Source: Novosphingobium sp. Leaf2 (GTDB lineage: Bacteria > Pseudomonadota > Alphaproteobacteria > Sphingomonadales > Sphingomonadaceae). From it: a stretch of DNA of 64,000 nucleotides. Shown here one piece after another: positions 1-7,781 of the stretch. The position numbers were made by a program, and so were the translations under genes. Position 1 is the stretch's first letter. Every line of letters starts with the position of its first letter. The stretch lies in contig NZ_LMJY01000017.1 of assembly GCF_001421325.1 (NCBI RefSeq), positions 124,001 through 188,000 of the forward strand. The letters are read 5' to 3'. Under the pieces are notes generated by a model, which did not search any database, was not told the DNA's origin, and saw only the letters and a list, made by a program, of their open reading frames with translations.

Positions 1-498
1 GATCGCGCGACCTTCTGCAAACCCGTGATCGACAGCGTGCGCCAGGGGAGCCGTCTTGCGACTGTCCGGGTGAAACTTGGCATACTGCAGCGTTGAAAAT
101 AATGGTCCGGGGTCGATTGACGGATCTTGCGCGGAACGACGCAGATAATCCGCGATCAACTCTGGCACGGGCGCCGACTGACCGGCGAGCGTGTCGCTCG
201 CATGATGCTTTACGTACCAGGCATCATCGAAAAGCCCGGATGACGCGATTCTCTGGCACAAACCCGGATCGACTTGCGCGTCGATCGCCGGGGGTTCGCG
301 ATACGCAACCAGAAATTCGGACGCACGCCCATCCGCGTCACGGGATGCCTTCCGGCCGATATGCTGGCCCACTCTCACGAAATGTTCGGCAGGCGACATT
401 CCGCAATGCGCCACGTCGGGATATCGCTCCACATACCAGCGTTCGTCGAAAAGACCGGAGTTGAGCAGAAGCCGGACTTTGTCCGCCAAAGTTGTCAT
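1..498 (-). CDS. Repeat-module glycan-locus protein, N-terminal part (runs off left edge)
   Basis: An open frame runs from ATG at 498 without a stop to the window edge, giving 166 residues. It contains three copies of a degenerate module: an LFD..WY...YPDV-like start, then HF/HA.., then a G..GR end (about residues 15-50, 85-125 and 130-166). The same module occurs in the ORF just upstream and in the glycosyltransferase at 1347, so it is a locus-specific building block. No catalytic domain is visible in the part present; in relatives of this architecture a glycosyltransferase or sulfotransferase domain often follows, but that is inference. The ATG lies 17 bases after the stop of the upstream ORF, without a clear ribosome binding site. 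Confidence 0.6.
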   Translation of the reverse strand, partial: MTTLADKVRLLLNSGLFDERWYVERYPDVAHCGMSPAEHFVRVGQHIGRKASRDADGRASEFLVAYREPPAIDAQVDPGLCQRIASSGLFDDAWYVKHHASDTLAGQSAPVPELIADYLRRSAQDPSIDPGPLFSTLQYAKFHPDSRKTAPLAHAVDHGFAEGRAI

Positions 499-515
499 CG
501 CAATGGACACCAGTT

Positions 516-914
516 TTATGCGCCGCGCCGATTCTCGGCGATGCCATGGTAGAGATAATGGCGGAACGGATCCTGTCCGGAGGTGACGACATCGGGATAT
601 CGAGCGACGTACGCCGCACTGTCAAAAAGTCCGCGCCGGAGCAATCTGGCATCCCGTTTGCGGCGTTGCCATGATCGCGGCATGAAGCGCCACCACCATT
701 TGCCGCGCTCCAGCAGAAAGCTGCCTGCTTCTCTCAGCCAGCGGTTTTGATCCTCAAGCTTCGCGATCTGATCCTGGGCATGTGCAACCATGTCCGCCAA
801 CTGCGCAAGATCGTGGTAGCATTCGTCCAGCCGCGATAACGTGGATGGGCTGTCCGGAGCCTGGACTGCGATGTCGCGCCTTGCCGCCGGCGCGGTGCCC
901 TGCAGCGTATTCAT
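516..914 (-). CDS. Short coiled-coil protein with one repeat module
   Basis: This encodes 132 residues. Residues 25-65 look like a short coiled coil (heptads around LAQLADMVAHAQDQIAKLED), followed by a basic, Trp-rich stretch (GKWWWRF) and one complete FD..YV..YPDV...HYLYHG..ENR module at the C terminus. The protein ends abruptly right after the module, exactly where further modules begin in the next frame (ORF from 498). It could be an intact small protein, or the N-terminal part of a larger multi-module protein interrupted by a frameshift. The function is unknown; its context is polysaccharide synthesis. Confidence 0.55.
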   Translation of the reverse strand: MNTLQGTAPAARRDIAVQAPDSPSTLSRLDECYHDLAQLADMVAHAQDQIAKLEDQNRWLREAGSFLLERGKWWWRFMPRSWQRRKRDARLLRRGLFDSAAYVARYPDVVTSGQDPFRHYLYHGIAENRRGA

Positions 915-1346
915 CGAGCCGGGGAACGGCTGAGCGACCGACAGCGCAACAGGGAAGCGGTGCGCTGAATCTCATTGCATATAAACGGGCGCATTGAAGC
1001 CGGTCAGCCTTTCGCGGGTGTCATCAAACATCATCCCTTTACGGCAGCCGCTATCGCAAAGTCCATCGCCTTGATCCACTCTCGTCGCATTCCACCGCGC
1101 GCGGGCAGCGACAGGCCTTGGCGAAACTTGCCAGCCGTGCCCGATGCTTGCACATGCGTGCGCCGGCTGTCATTGAGGATTCTATCGTGCGCACAGCCCT
1201 GATGGATATCGTTGCGAAACGCCTATTTGTCATGGATGGCCATCGTCGGGACGTATTTTGCAGGCGGGCGATAATGTGCGGCCAGAAAAGTTGAGTTGGT
1301 ATCCTTTTGATACGCCTATCGCCCCTCTCTATTCGGAAATTGCATC
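915..1346. other. Divergent intergenic region, no gene seen
   Basis: These 432 bases separate the leftward repeat-module genes from the rightward glycosyltransferase. Short frames here lack ribosome binding sites and coding character. The stretch must hold promoters for both directions. A small perfect inverted repeat (GTATC, five-base gap, GATAC) lies about 30 bases before the ATG at 1347, but I could not assign a convincing -35/-10 pair. Confidence 0.4.
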
Positions 1347-3044
1347 ATGAAAAGTGAACATGAACGGCTGGCGGCTGTCATAATCGAAGAGGGCATTTTC
1401 GACGCCAAGTTCTATCAAGAGCAGGTTCCTGACGTTGCAGGGCTCTCCGTTAAGGAACTTGCCTGTCATTACCTGGAGGTTGGCGAAAGCGAAGGTCTCG
1501 CTCCGAGCGCCATTTTTGATCCGGCGTACTATCTCGAAAAGAATCCCGATCTGACAGACGTCCCTAGCCCCGCGGTTCACTATGCCATGCACGGCAGGGA
1601 AGAGGGGCGGCCCAGCAGTCTGGCGCAGTTGCTGTTTGCCGAGGAACTCGACAGCGCGGCCGTTGAGGAAGGCCTCATACCGGCCCCCGAAGTGGAGCGG
1701 AGCGACCCCGATTATTTCAGGCAGCTTGCTAAATCGGTTCGCGTTATCGACCGGGATCTGCGATTTTTTTCCCGTGAGTTTTACCGCTCGAGTCATCCGG
1801 ACATCGGCCAAAGCATGGATCCGATCGTTCACTATCTTCGTCATGGTCGCCATGAAGGGCGGTCCACCAACGTCACGCTTTCTGCCGGAATTCATACGGA
1901 TGAAGCGGCAATCGATCCCGACTTGCCATACGTTGTAGTGGGGGTGCACGAATCATCGAAGACCGGGGCGCCGATCGTCGGTCTCGATCTCGCGCGGGAG
2001 CTCGCGCAAACCTATAACGTTATTTTCGTGACTTTGCGCGACGGACCGCTTGTGGAGATTGCCAGAGGCCTGTTTCCGGTCGTCATGGTGGCCAGTCAAA
2101 ACAAAGCCGACAACACCATGTTTCTCGATTATATCGCAGAGCGGTATGACGTGAAAGATGCGTTTTTTTCCAGCGGATGCTGTGGTGCGTTCTTGTATCC
2201 GATGTCGGCCGGAAAATACCGAATAACCTGCCTTATTCATGAGTTTCTTGAGTATATGCTGCCCGATCATCACGCAGTTCTAGCGTGCGATCTTTTGGTT
2301 TTTTCTTCAAAAGAACTGCTGAAATCCTGGCAATACATGCTGGACAGCTATAACCGAGACCCGGATACGGTCATGGTCCTCCCCCAACCGGCGTCTGCGA
2401 CCAATTCTAGGCGCATGTCCAAAGCGGAGGCTCGCAAGGCTGTTGCCGATGCTGCCGGTCTCGACATTGACGACGATACGACGCTGGTGCTGGGCGCGGG
2501 GCAGGTCCAGATCCGCAAGGGGACCGATATTTTCCTGCAGATCGGCAGCCAATTGAAGCGCGAAGCCGGGAAGTTCGTGTCGGTCTGGATCGGCGAGCAG
2601 ATCAGCGAACTTGAACTGTCCTTCGGTGTCTACTTCCACGTCCAGATTGATCGTTGCCGAGACGAAAATGGTGTTTGTCCGGTGCATTTCGAGCCAGCCG
2701 GGCCGCTGTACCCCATTCTCATGGATGCGGCCGATGTATTTCTGGTGACATCGCGCCTGGACCCACTGCCAAACGTAGCCTTGGATGCTGCGGCACGGGA
2801 CATGCCCGTCATTGCGTTTGCGGGGGCTACCGGTCTGGCTGACATCGCCGAGCAGGGCGAGATGAACCTGATCGAGGTCGAAATGGGCGCTGTCGATGAA
2901 GTGATCGCCGCGATCAAGGCTAACACCGCCCAGCCGGCTGCAGGCAAGCGATTTGCAGTCAGCGGCGCTTCAATGTCGTCGGGCGAGGGGGCCGATCGCC
3001 AAGGGTCACGGCAGCGCCATCATGTGGATACGGGCGTGGCATGA
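1347..3044 (+). CDS. Glycosyltransferase (GT-B, family 4-like) with N-terminal repeat modules
   Basis: The protein has 565 residues. Residues 17-51, 56-88 and 139-173 are copies of the FD..YY...PD...HY...G..EGR module. From about residue 193 a GT-B fold starts (PYVVVGVHESSKTGAP), with the donor-binding half around residues 375-520: GAGQVQIRKGTDIF, then PLYPILMDAADVF, then a TSRLDPLPNVALDA loop typical of family 4 enzymes. It probably transfers a sugar from a nucleotide donor during capsule or exopolysaccharide assembly on the cytoplasmic side. The last 40 residues are low-complexity and hydrophilic. The stop overlaps the ATG of the epimerase (ATGA), so the two are translationally coupled. Confidence 0.8.
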   Translation: MKSEHERLAAVIIEEGIFDAKFYQEQVPDVAGLSVKELACHYLEVGESEGLAPSAIFDPAYYLEKNPDLTDVPSPAVHYAMHGREEGRPSSLAQLLFAEELDSAAVEEGLIPAPEVERSDPDYFRQLAKSVRVIDRDLRFFSREFYRSSHPDIGQSMDPIVHYLRHGRHEGRSTNVTLSAGIHTDEAAIDPDLPYVVVGVHESSKTGAPIVGLDLARELAQTYNVIFVTLRDGPLVEIARGLFPVVMVASQNKADNTMFLDYIAERYDVKDAFFSSGCCGAFLYPMSAGKYRITCLIHEFLEYMLPDHHAVLACDLLVFSSKELLKSWQYMLDSYNRDPDTVMVLPQPASATNSRRMSKAEARKAVADAAGLDIDDDTTLVLGAGQVQIRKGTDIFLQIGSQLKREAGKFVSVWIGEQISELELSFGVYFHVQIDRCRDENGVCPVHFEPAGPLYPILMDAADVFLVTSRLDPLPNVALDAAARDMPVIAFAGATGLADIAEQGEMNLIEVEMGAVDEVIAAIKANTAQPAAGKRFAVSGASMSSGEGADRQGSRQRHHVDTGVA

Positions 3045-3949
3045 GCATGCCAGGATCTTGCGCAATCATCGGTGGCGGCCTGATCGCGACTGCCGGCGCT
3101 TTGACTTTGGACAAGCGCGGCTACGGCGTGACCGTTGTCACGCGCGCGCCACCTCCGCAGGGTGGGGATGGCATCGCGTGGAACTACGGTGACGTAACCA
3201 GCCCCGCAGCCTATCAGGCGATGACCGACGCGGAGTGTGTGATCTACGCGGCAGGCACGCTCAGCCCTGCCACTAAACTCGATACTGTGTCAGGCGCTGT
3301 GGCCGACGAGATTCTACCGGTTCTGAAGCTAGCGGAAGGGGCCGCTGCCGCAGGGGTCCGCACGTTCGTCTTTGTGTCGTCGGGCGGCACCGTCTACGGA
3401 CCGGATGCCCCGATTCCCACCAAGGAGACGGTAAGAACCGCGCCGATCAACATATACGGCACCATAAAGGCGCTGACCGAACAGGCGCTGATGGAGATCG
3501 GGCGCAAGTTCGGTATTTCGATCGTGGTGCTGCGTGTGTCCAATCCCTACGGCCCAGGCCAGAGTGGAACCCGGCGGATGGGTTTCATCGCGGCGGCGAT
3601 CAAGGCTGCGGCAGCGCAGGAGCCGATCGTGATTTGGGGTGACGGCAGCGCGACGCGGGACTTTGTGTTTCTGGAAGACGTGGGCGCCGCGATTGCCGCT
3701 TCGGCAAACTATCGCGGCGAAAGCGTCATTCTGAACATCGGTTCGGGTCAGGAGTACTCGCTGATCGACGTGTGCGATATAGTTTCGCGAAATAGCCGCC
3801 ATGCGCTGCAAGTGCATTTCGACGCAGGTCGTGCCTTCGACGTTCCCAGAAGTTGTCTCGACATTTCTCGCGCCGCCCAAATTCTGGGGTGGTCCCCTCA
3901 CGTCGGTGTCGAGGAAGGCATCATCCGAACCATCGGGCAGGTCCCCTGA
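3041..3949 (+). CDS. NAD-dependent sugar-nucleotide epimerase/dehydratase
   Basis: A 302-residue extended short-chain dehydrogenase of the GalE/WbpP type. The N-terminal nucleotide-binding loop reads IIGGGLIATAG (residues 9-19), a variant of the usual GxxGxxG. The catalytic triad region is present: SSGGTVYG at 113-120 and YGTIK with Y139 and K143. SNPYGPGQ and a WGDGSATRDF segment follow, as in UDP-hexose 4-epimerases. It likely supplies a sugar-nucleotide precursor to the neighbouring glycosyltransferase. The start overlaps the stop of the upstream gene by four bases. The exact substrate cannot be told from the sequence. Confidence 0.85.
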   Translation: MSMPGSCAIIGGGLIATAGALTLDKRGYGVTVVTRAPPPQGGDGIAWNYGDVTSPAAYQAMTDAECVIYAAGTLSPATKLDTVSGAVADEILPVLKLAEGAAAAGVRTFVFVSSGGTVYGPDAPIPTKETVRTAPINIYGTIKALTEQALMEIGRKFGISIVVLRVSNPYGPGQSGTRRMGFIAAAIKAAAAQEPIVIWGDGSATRDFVFLEDVGAAIAASANYRGESVILNIGSGQEYSLIDVCDIVSRNSRHALQVHFDAGRAFDVPRSCLDISRAAQILGWSPHVGVEEGIIRTIGQVP

Positions 3950-3979
3950 GTAATGCCTGAGGTTGCCTTTGCCATGTGA

Positions 3980-4627
3980 TCAGAGGGTTTGGTAGATTGC
4001 CAAACCCTCGTCTACGTTATCGTACTCGGTTAACAGACCGTCCTGCAAAACGGCGGACTTGTTGCAGAATTCTTTGATGGAATCCATGCTGTGCGATGCC
4101 AGCAGTATCGCTCGGTCCTTTCGCCGTTCGAAAAGCTCGTAGTGGCATTTCTCCTGAAAGTTCTTGTCGCCGACTAGAATGACCTCGTCGATGAGATAGC
4201 AGTCGAACTCGATCGCCAGAGACAGCGCGAACGCAAGCCGGGCCCGCATGCCGGAGGAATAAGTCTTCACCGGCATGCGTAGCTGCCGTCCCAACTCCGT
4301 GAAATCCTCCACGAACTGGCGCATCTCCGAATAATCTTTGCCGTAGATGCGCGCGATGAAACGGGCATTGTCATACCCGGTAAGGCTGCCCTGAAAGCCA
4401 CCATTGAAGCCCAGCGGCCAGGAACAGGTCATCTCCCGATGCACTTTTCCTGAGGTGGGCATTTCCACCCCGCCGATCAGTTTGATCATGGTGGATTTGC
4501 CCGCCCCGTTTCGCCCGAGCAGGCCGATACGATCGCCAGGGGCGATGGAGAGGTTCACACCTTTTAAAACCCGTTTCTCGGTATGACCGACCCGGTAGTT
4601 CTTTTTAAGATTGATACACGAGATCAT
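3980..4627 (-). CDS. kpsT: Capsular polysaccharide ABC exporter, ATP-binding protein
   Basis: Nucleotide-binding subunit of an ABC-2 exporter that moves capsule polysaccharide across the inner membrane. Read from the ATG at 4627 it has 215 residues: Walker A GRNGAGKST at 38-46, the family-typical signature YSSGMRARL at 123-131 (in place of LSGGQ), Walker B CYLIDE at 144-149, and the switch His in LASHS at about 179. The start at 4627 is favoured over an upstream one because it overlaps the kpsM stop as ATGA, and because MISCINLKK matches the usual KpsT N terminus. It is the last gene of the kpsE-kpsM-kpsT operon. Confidence 0.93.
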   Translation of the reverse strand: MISCINLKKNYRVGHTEKRVLKGVNLSIAPGDRIGLLGRNGAGKSTMIKLIGGVEMPTSGKVHREMTCSWPLGFNGGFQGSLTGYDNARFIARIYGKDYSEMRQFVEDFTELGRQLRMPVKTYSSGMRARLAFALSLAIEFDCYLIDEVILVGDKNFQEKCHYELFERRKDRAILLASHSMDSIKEFCNKSAVLQDGLLTEYDNVDEGLAIYQTL

Positions 4628-5415
4628 TCGACCACCAATGTGCGGCGAACGCGCCGGCAAAGTGCAAGCCCGATTACCGCCAGAACTGCGGATGCGCCGA
4701 GCGGAACCCAGATGTTATAATATGGCCGTACTGCATCTCCGAAGAGACCGTATCGCATCATCTCCATGCCGTTCACGAATGGTGACCACAGCACAACATC
4801 GCGTGCCGCAGGCGCCAGCCAGGACACCATGTTGAACGTACCGGACAACGGGATCGCGATGTAGACCGTGACCGGCATGAGCTTTTCAAGCACTTCGGAC
4901 ATTTCCGAAAGCGGTGCGATAACAAGGCACAGCGAAAAAACGAACAGCATGTAGAGGGACCAACCGGCTAGAAAAAAGCCGATGTGCGCGGGCACGGGAA
5001 ACAGATCGAAAGCGATCAGAAGCGTACCCACAAAAAGGTAGGCCATCATGCCGCCGACCATTTCAATCAAGAAGCGCACCAAGATGAAATCCAGCACGCG
5101 TACTTGCCGGTGATAGAGAAGCGCCCCGTTCACAAGGAAGATACTGACAATCCGACCGAAGGAATTGCGCATTACCGTAAGCGGTATGTAGCCGCTGGCG
5201 ACGAAGGCGATGACGCCCACCCCGTGCTCCTGCTCGCCGATCATGATGCTGTACATCGTGCCGACCAGCACGGCGAAAAGCATCGGCTCGGCCATAATCC
5301 ACAGAAAGCCGATATTCTCGCGACCGAACCTGGTGGTCAGTTCGCGGATCATCAAGGCGACGATGACCCGCTGCTGAATCCGCCAGGCCTGCAAAGCCTT
5401 CTTCACCGGCTGCAT
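4624..5415 (-). CDS. kpsM: Capsular polysaccharide ABC exporter, permease
   Basis: A 263-residue ABC-2 type permease, the membrane partner of KpsT. The N terminus has the family-typical IRELTTRFGRENIGFLW segment (around residues 22-38) followed by six hydrophobic stretches, ending in a basic tail (CRRVRRTL). It forms the channel for lipid-linked capsule polymer in the inner membrane. It overlaps kpsE upstream (TGATG) and kpsT downstream (ATGA), so the three are co-translated. Confidence 0.93.
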   Translation of the reverse strand: MQPVKKALQAWRIQQRVIVALMIRELTTRFGRENIGFLWIMAEPMLFAVLVGTMYSIMIGEQEHGVGVIAFVASGYIPLTVMRNSFGRIVSIFLVNGALLYHRQVRVLDFILVRFLIEMVGGMMAYLFVGTLLIAFDLFPVPAHIGFFLAGWSLYMLFVFSLCLVIAPLSEMSEVLEKLMPVTVYIAIPLSGTFNMVSWLAPAARDVVLWSPFVNGMEMMRYGLFGDAVRPYYNIWVPLGASAVLAVIGLALCRRVRRTLVVE

Positions 5416-6587
5416 CAGTCTTCCGGCGCGTGTTCGAGGATTCCGACGATCAGCATCCAGCCGATCAGATACAGGGCCAGGGCGGCCCCCGCGACAGTAA
5501 GAATGTTGAGCAAACGCTTGGGGAACATGGCCATGTCCGGGCGGTCCGGTTCGACGACGCGCTCAAGATAATACTGTTGCTTCACGGCTTCCGTGCGCGC
5601 CTGCTCAAGCGTAGCGCTGGCAGTCGTCAGCATTTGCGTGGCGAACTCCTGGTCGACCTGCAAGCTCTCATACTGGGTCAGCTTGGAAGCCAGGCCGTTG
5701 TCGGTTCCCACCGCGCGGCTGTTCTGCGCGGCGATCTGGGCGCCGATGGCGTCGATCCGGCTGCGCAGCGCGGGAATGGCAGGATTTCGCGGTGCCGCTC
5801 TGACAGTGGCTTCCAGTTGCGCGCGCAGGGCAGCCTGTTCGCTCACCAGCTTGTTCGAAACCTCCAGGACCCCCTTTGCTTCCTCGGTAGGATCCATGAC
5901 ATCGCTTGCGTTGCGATACTCGCGCAGAGATAGCCGCGCAGCCCGAACGCGCGCCTGCGCATCACGCACCCGTTTTTCCGCTTCTGCGATCGCCTTGGTC
6001 TGAAAGCGGGCATTGAGACGATTTACCAGGTCTTCGCTAAGTTCCAGCAGGCGCAGGTTGAGCTTCTGCGCGTCGGTGGGCGTGAAAGCTTTGACTGTCA
6101 GAACTGCCGAATTGGTATCGTGGTCAATACGTACACCGACCATATTCTTGTAGTATTTGTAAAGACGTTCAAACCGGTCTTCGCCAAAAATCCCAGGATA
6201 TCGACTGATGATATCCGCATCAGGGTCAGCAAATATATTCCTGACATTGACCTTTTTCTCAAGATCCTGCAGCGCATCCCGCGACTCAATGTAGTCCATG
6301 ACTTCATTGGTCTGATCCTGCCCGCCCGACATTCCGGACGATTGAATGAGGTTGGCGATACTGGGCATCTGCATCTGCTTTTGGGCAGGTGCCTTGATCA
6401 CGAAACGGGATTCCGACTGATAGATGTCCGAAGCGATCAGTCCATTGTAGATCGTGGCGAGTAGCACTGGTACGATGACAAAGATAATGAACCAGCGACG
6501 ACGATGGATGATCCGGGCGAGCGAACTGCCACGCCGGGGGGTATCCGCGGCGGTGTGGGGGCTGCTCAAAAGGTCAATGTTTTCCAA
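5415..6587 (-). CDS. kpsE: Capsule export inner-membrane/periplasmic protein (PCP family, KpsE-like)
   Basis: A 390-residue polysaccharide co-polymerase of the KpsE/BexC type, linking the KpsMT exporter to an outer-membrane channel. There is one transmembrane helix near residues 33-53, a long periplasmic domain with coiled-coil segments at about 200-340 (rich in A, R, Q, E), and a second helix near 363-384 before a short acidic tail. The only start in frame before an upstream TAA is non-ATG; TTG at 6587 is the best candidate. It is the first gene of the export operon. The outer-membrane partner (KpsD/Wza) is not in this window. Confidence 0.88.
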   Translation of the reverse strand: MENIDLLSSPHTAADTPRRGSSLARIIHRRRWFIIFVIVPVLLATIYNGLIASDIYQSESRFVIKAPAQKQMQMPSIANLIQSSGMSGGQDQTNEVMDYIESRDALQDLEKKVNVRNIFADPDADIISRYPGIFGEDRFERLYKYYKNMVGVRIDHDTNSAVLTVKAFTPTDAQKLNLRLLELSEDLVNRLNARFQTKAIAEAEKRVRDAQARVRAARLSLREYRNASDVMDPTEEAKGVLEVSNKLVSEQAALRAQLEATVRAAPRNPAIPALRSRIDAIGAQIAAQNSRAVGTDNGLASKLTQYESLQVDQEFATQMLTTASATLEQARTEAVKQQYYLERVVEPDRPDMAMFPKRLLNILTVAGAALALYLIGWMLIVGILEHAPED

Positions 6588-6785
6588 CAGATTGGGTGTT
6601 CCGTAGCCATTTTCGTGGCCTGTTTATGGGGAATGCCGATGCGGCACAAGGTCTGCGCTCAGGATTGACGCGCCGTCCGTAAAATTGAATCTGTACCCCG
6701 ACCAGTCAGGATTTCTCCGGAAATTGCGTGATCTCACCCTGCAGGCGCTGAAGCGTTGATCCTGGGTCCGTTTAGGAAGTTCTCC

Positions 6786-7781
6786 ATGCCGAAGCAAGTC
6801 TGCCGGATGCCGTCGCTCGCCGTAGCCCTCCTCTCGTTGTCATTTGCCCCGATCGCTCTGGCGCAAGACGTCGATTTGAATGAGGGCGCGACACAAGCGG
6901 CCTGTCCCGCGCTCCCGGTGGGAAGCCGGCTCGCGGGGCTGGTCGACATCGCACCGGATGGGACCGGAACGACCGCGCAGGCGCGTGAGTGTATCGCGCT
7001 GAAGGGCAACCGAAGGGCTGCACAGGTTGCCAGGGCCATCGAGGTCAGTGACGGGGCCCGTGGTCCCGCGTCGGGGCCTGGCATCGCTACAGCGGCAAGT
7101 GCCAGCTACGCGTTGTCGCTGGTCAATACGCGCCCCGATTGGAGGCACTCCGATCTTGCCGGAGAAAGCGACGGGCTGAGCATCTTCGTACGGCAAGGCA
7201 AAGGCGACACGGCCGCCATGCTGTCAAATGTGGGCGTGCGTCATGGCTTTGCCGCAACACTGGAGTCCTACACATTTTCTGCCGACGCCGAAGGCAGGCC
7301 GATCCGTGCGGTGCGCACGCAGCTTGGCGTCGTGAACCCCCGTGATGGCGGAGAGTTCGGCCTGCTCGTTCAAGCATCCGAGGGGCAGCGGCTTACCGCG
7401 GGCCTGCGTATTGCCAGCCTCGGCACCGCAAACTGGGCGAACTATCTCGAAGCAATCAGCCCTGCCGGCGAAACGGTGGCCGCTGTTCGTGGCAGCGACG
7501 GGGCATTCGTTGGCGGAGATCTGCTTCCGACGTCAGACCTTGGCAAGAATGTCGGTTCCCCTGCCAAGCGGTATGCCGCCACTTACACGCAGGTTTTGCA
7601 GCTTGCGGAGACCACATTCTCCAGCTTGCCCGCGTGCGGTGGCGGAGCAGGTGCCGGGACCCTTGCGTTCGTCTCCGATGCCGAAAAGGCGGTTACCGCC
7701 TGGGGCCAGGCTATCCGTGCGGGCGGTGGTCGCAACAAGACATTTGTGAAATGCAACGGCTTTGGCTGGACCGCATTTTAG
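6786..7781 (+). CDS. Secreted protein with tail-fibre-like C-terminal repeat
   Basis: A 331-residue exported protein of unknown function. The ATG at 6786 has an AGGAAG ribosome binding site seven bases upstream and starts a clear signal peptide ending in APIALA-QD. The middle is Gly/Ala-rich and predicted extracellular. Near residues 245-275 it has a SDLGKNVGSPAKRYAATYTQ segment, which resembles the LGSS.. RW..VY motif common in phage tail fibres and structural surface proteins. The C terminus carries spaced cysteines (LPACGGG, FVKCNG). Its position between the exporter and the sulfotransferase suggests a cell-surface role. Its stop overlaps the converging gene by four bases. Confidence 0.75.
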   Translation: MPKQVCRMPSLAVALLSLSFAPIALAQDVDLNEGATQAACPALPVGSRLAGLVDIAPDGTGTTAQARECIALKGNRRAAQVARAIEVSDGARGPASGPGIATAASASYALSLVNTRPDWRHSDLAGESDGLSIFVRQGKGDTAAMLSNVGVRHGFAATLESYTFSADAEGRPIRAVRTQLGVVNPRDGGEFGLLVQASEGQRLTAGLRIASLGTANWANYLEAISPAGETVAAVRGSDGAFVGGDLLPTSDLGKNVGSPAKRYAATYTQVLQLAETTFSSLPACGGGAGAGTLAFVSDAEKAVTAWGQAIRAGGGRNKTFVKCNGFGWTAF

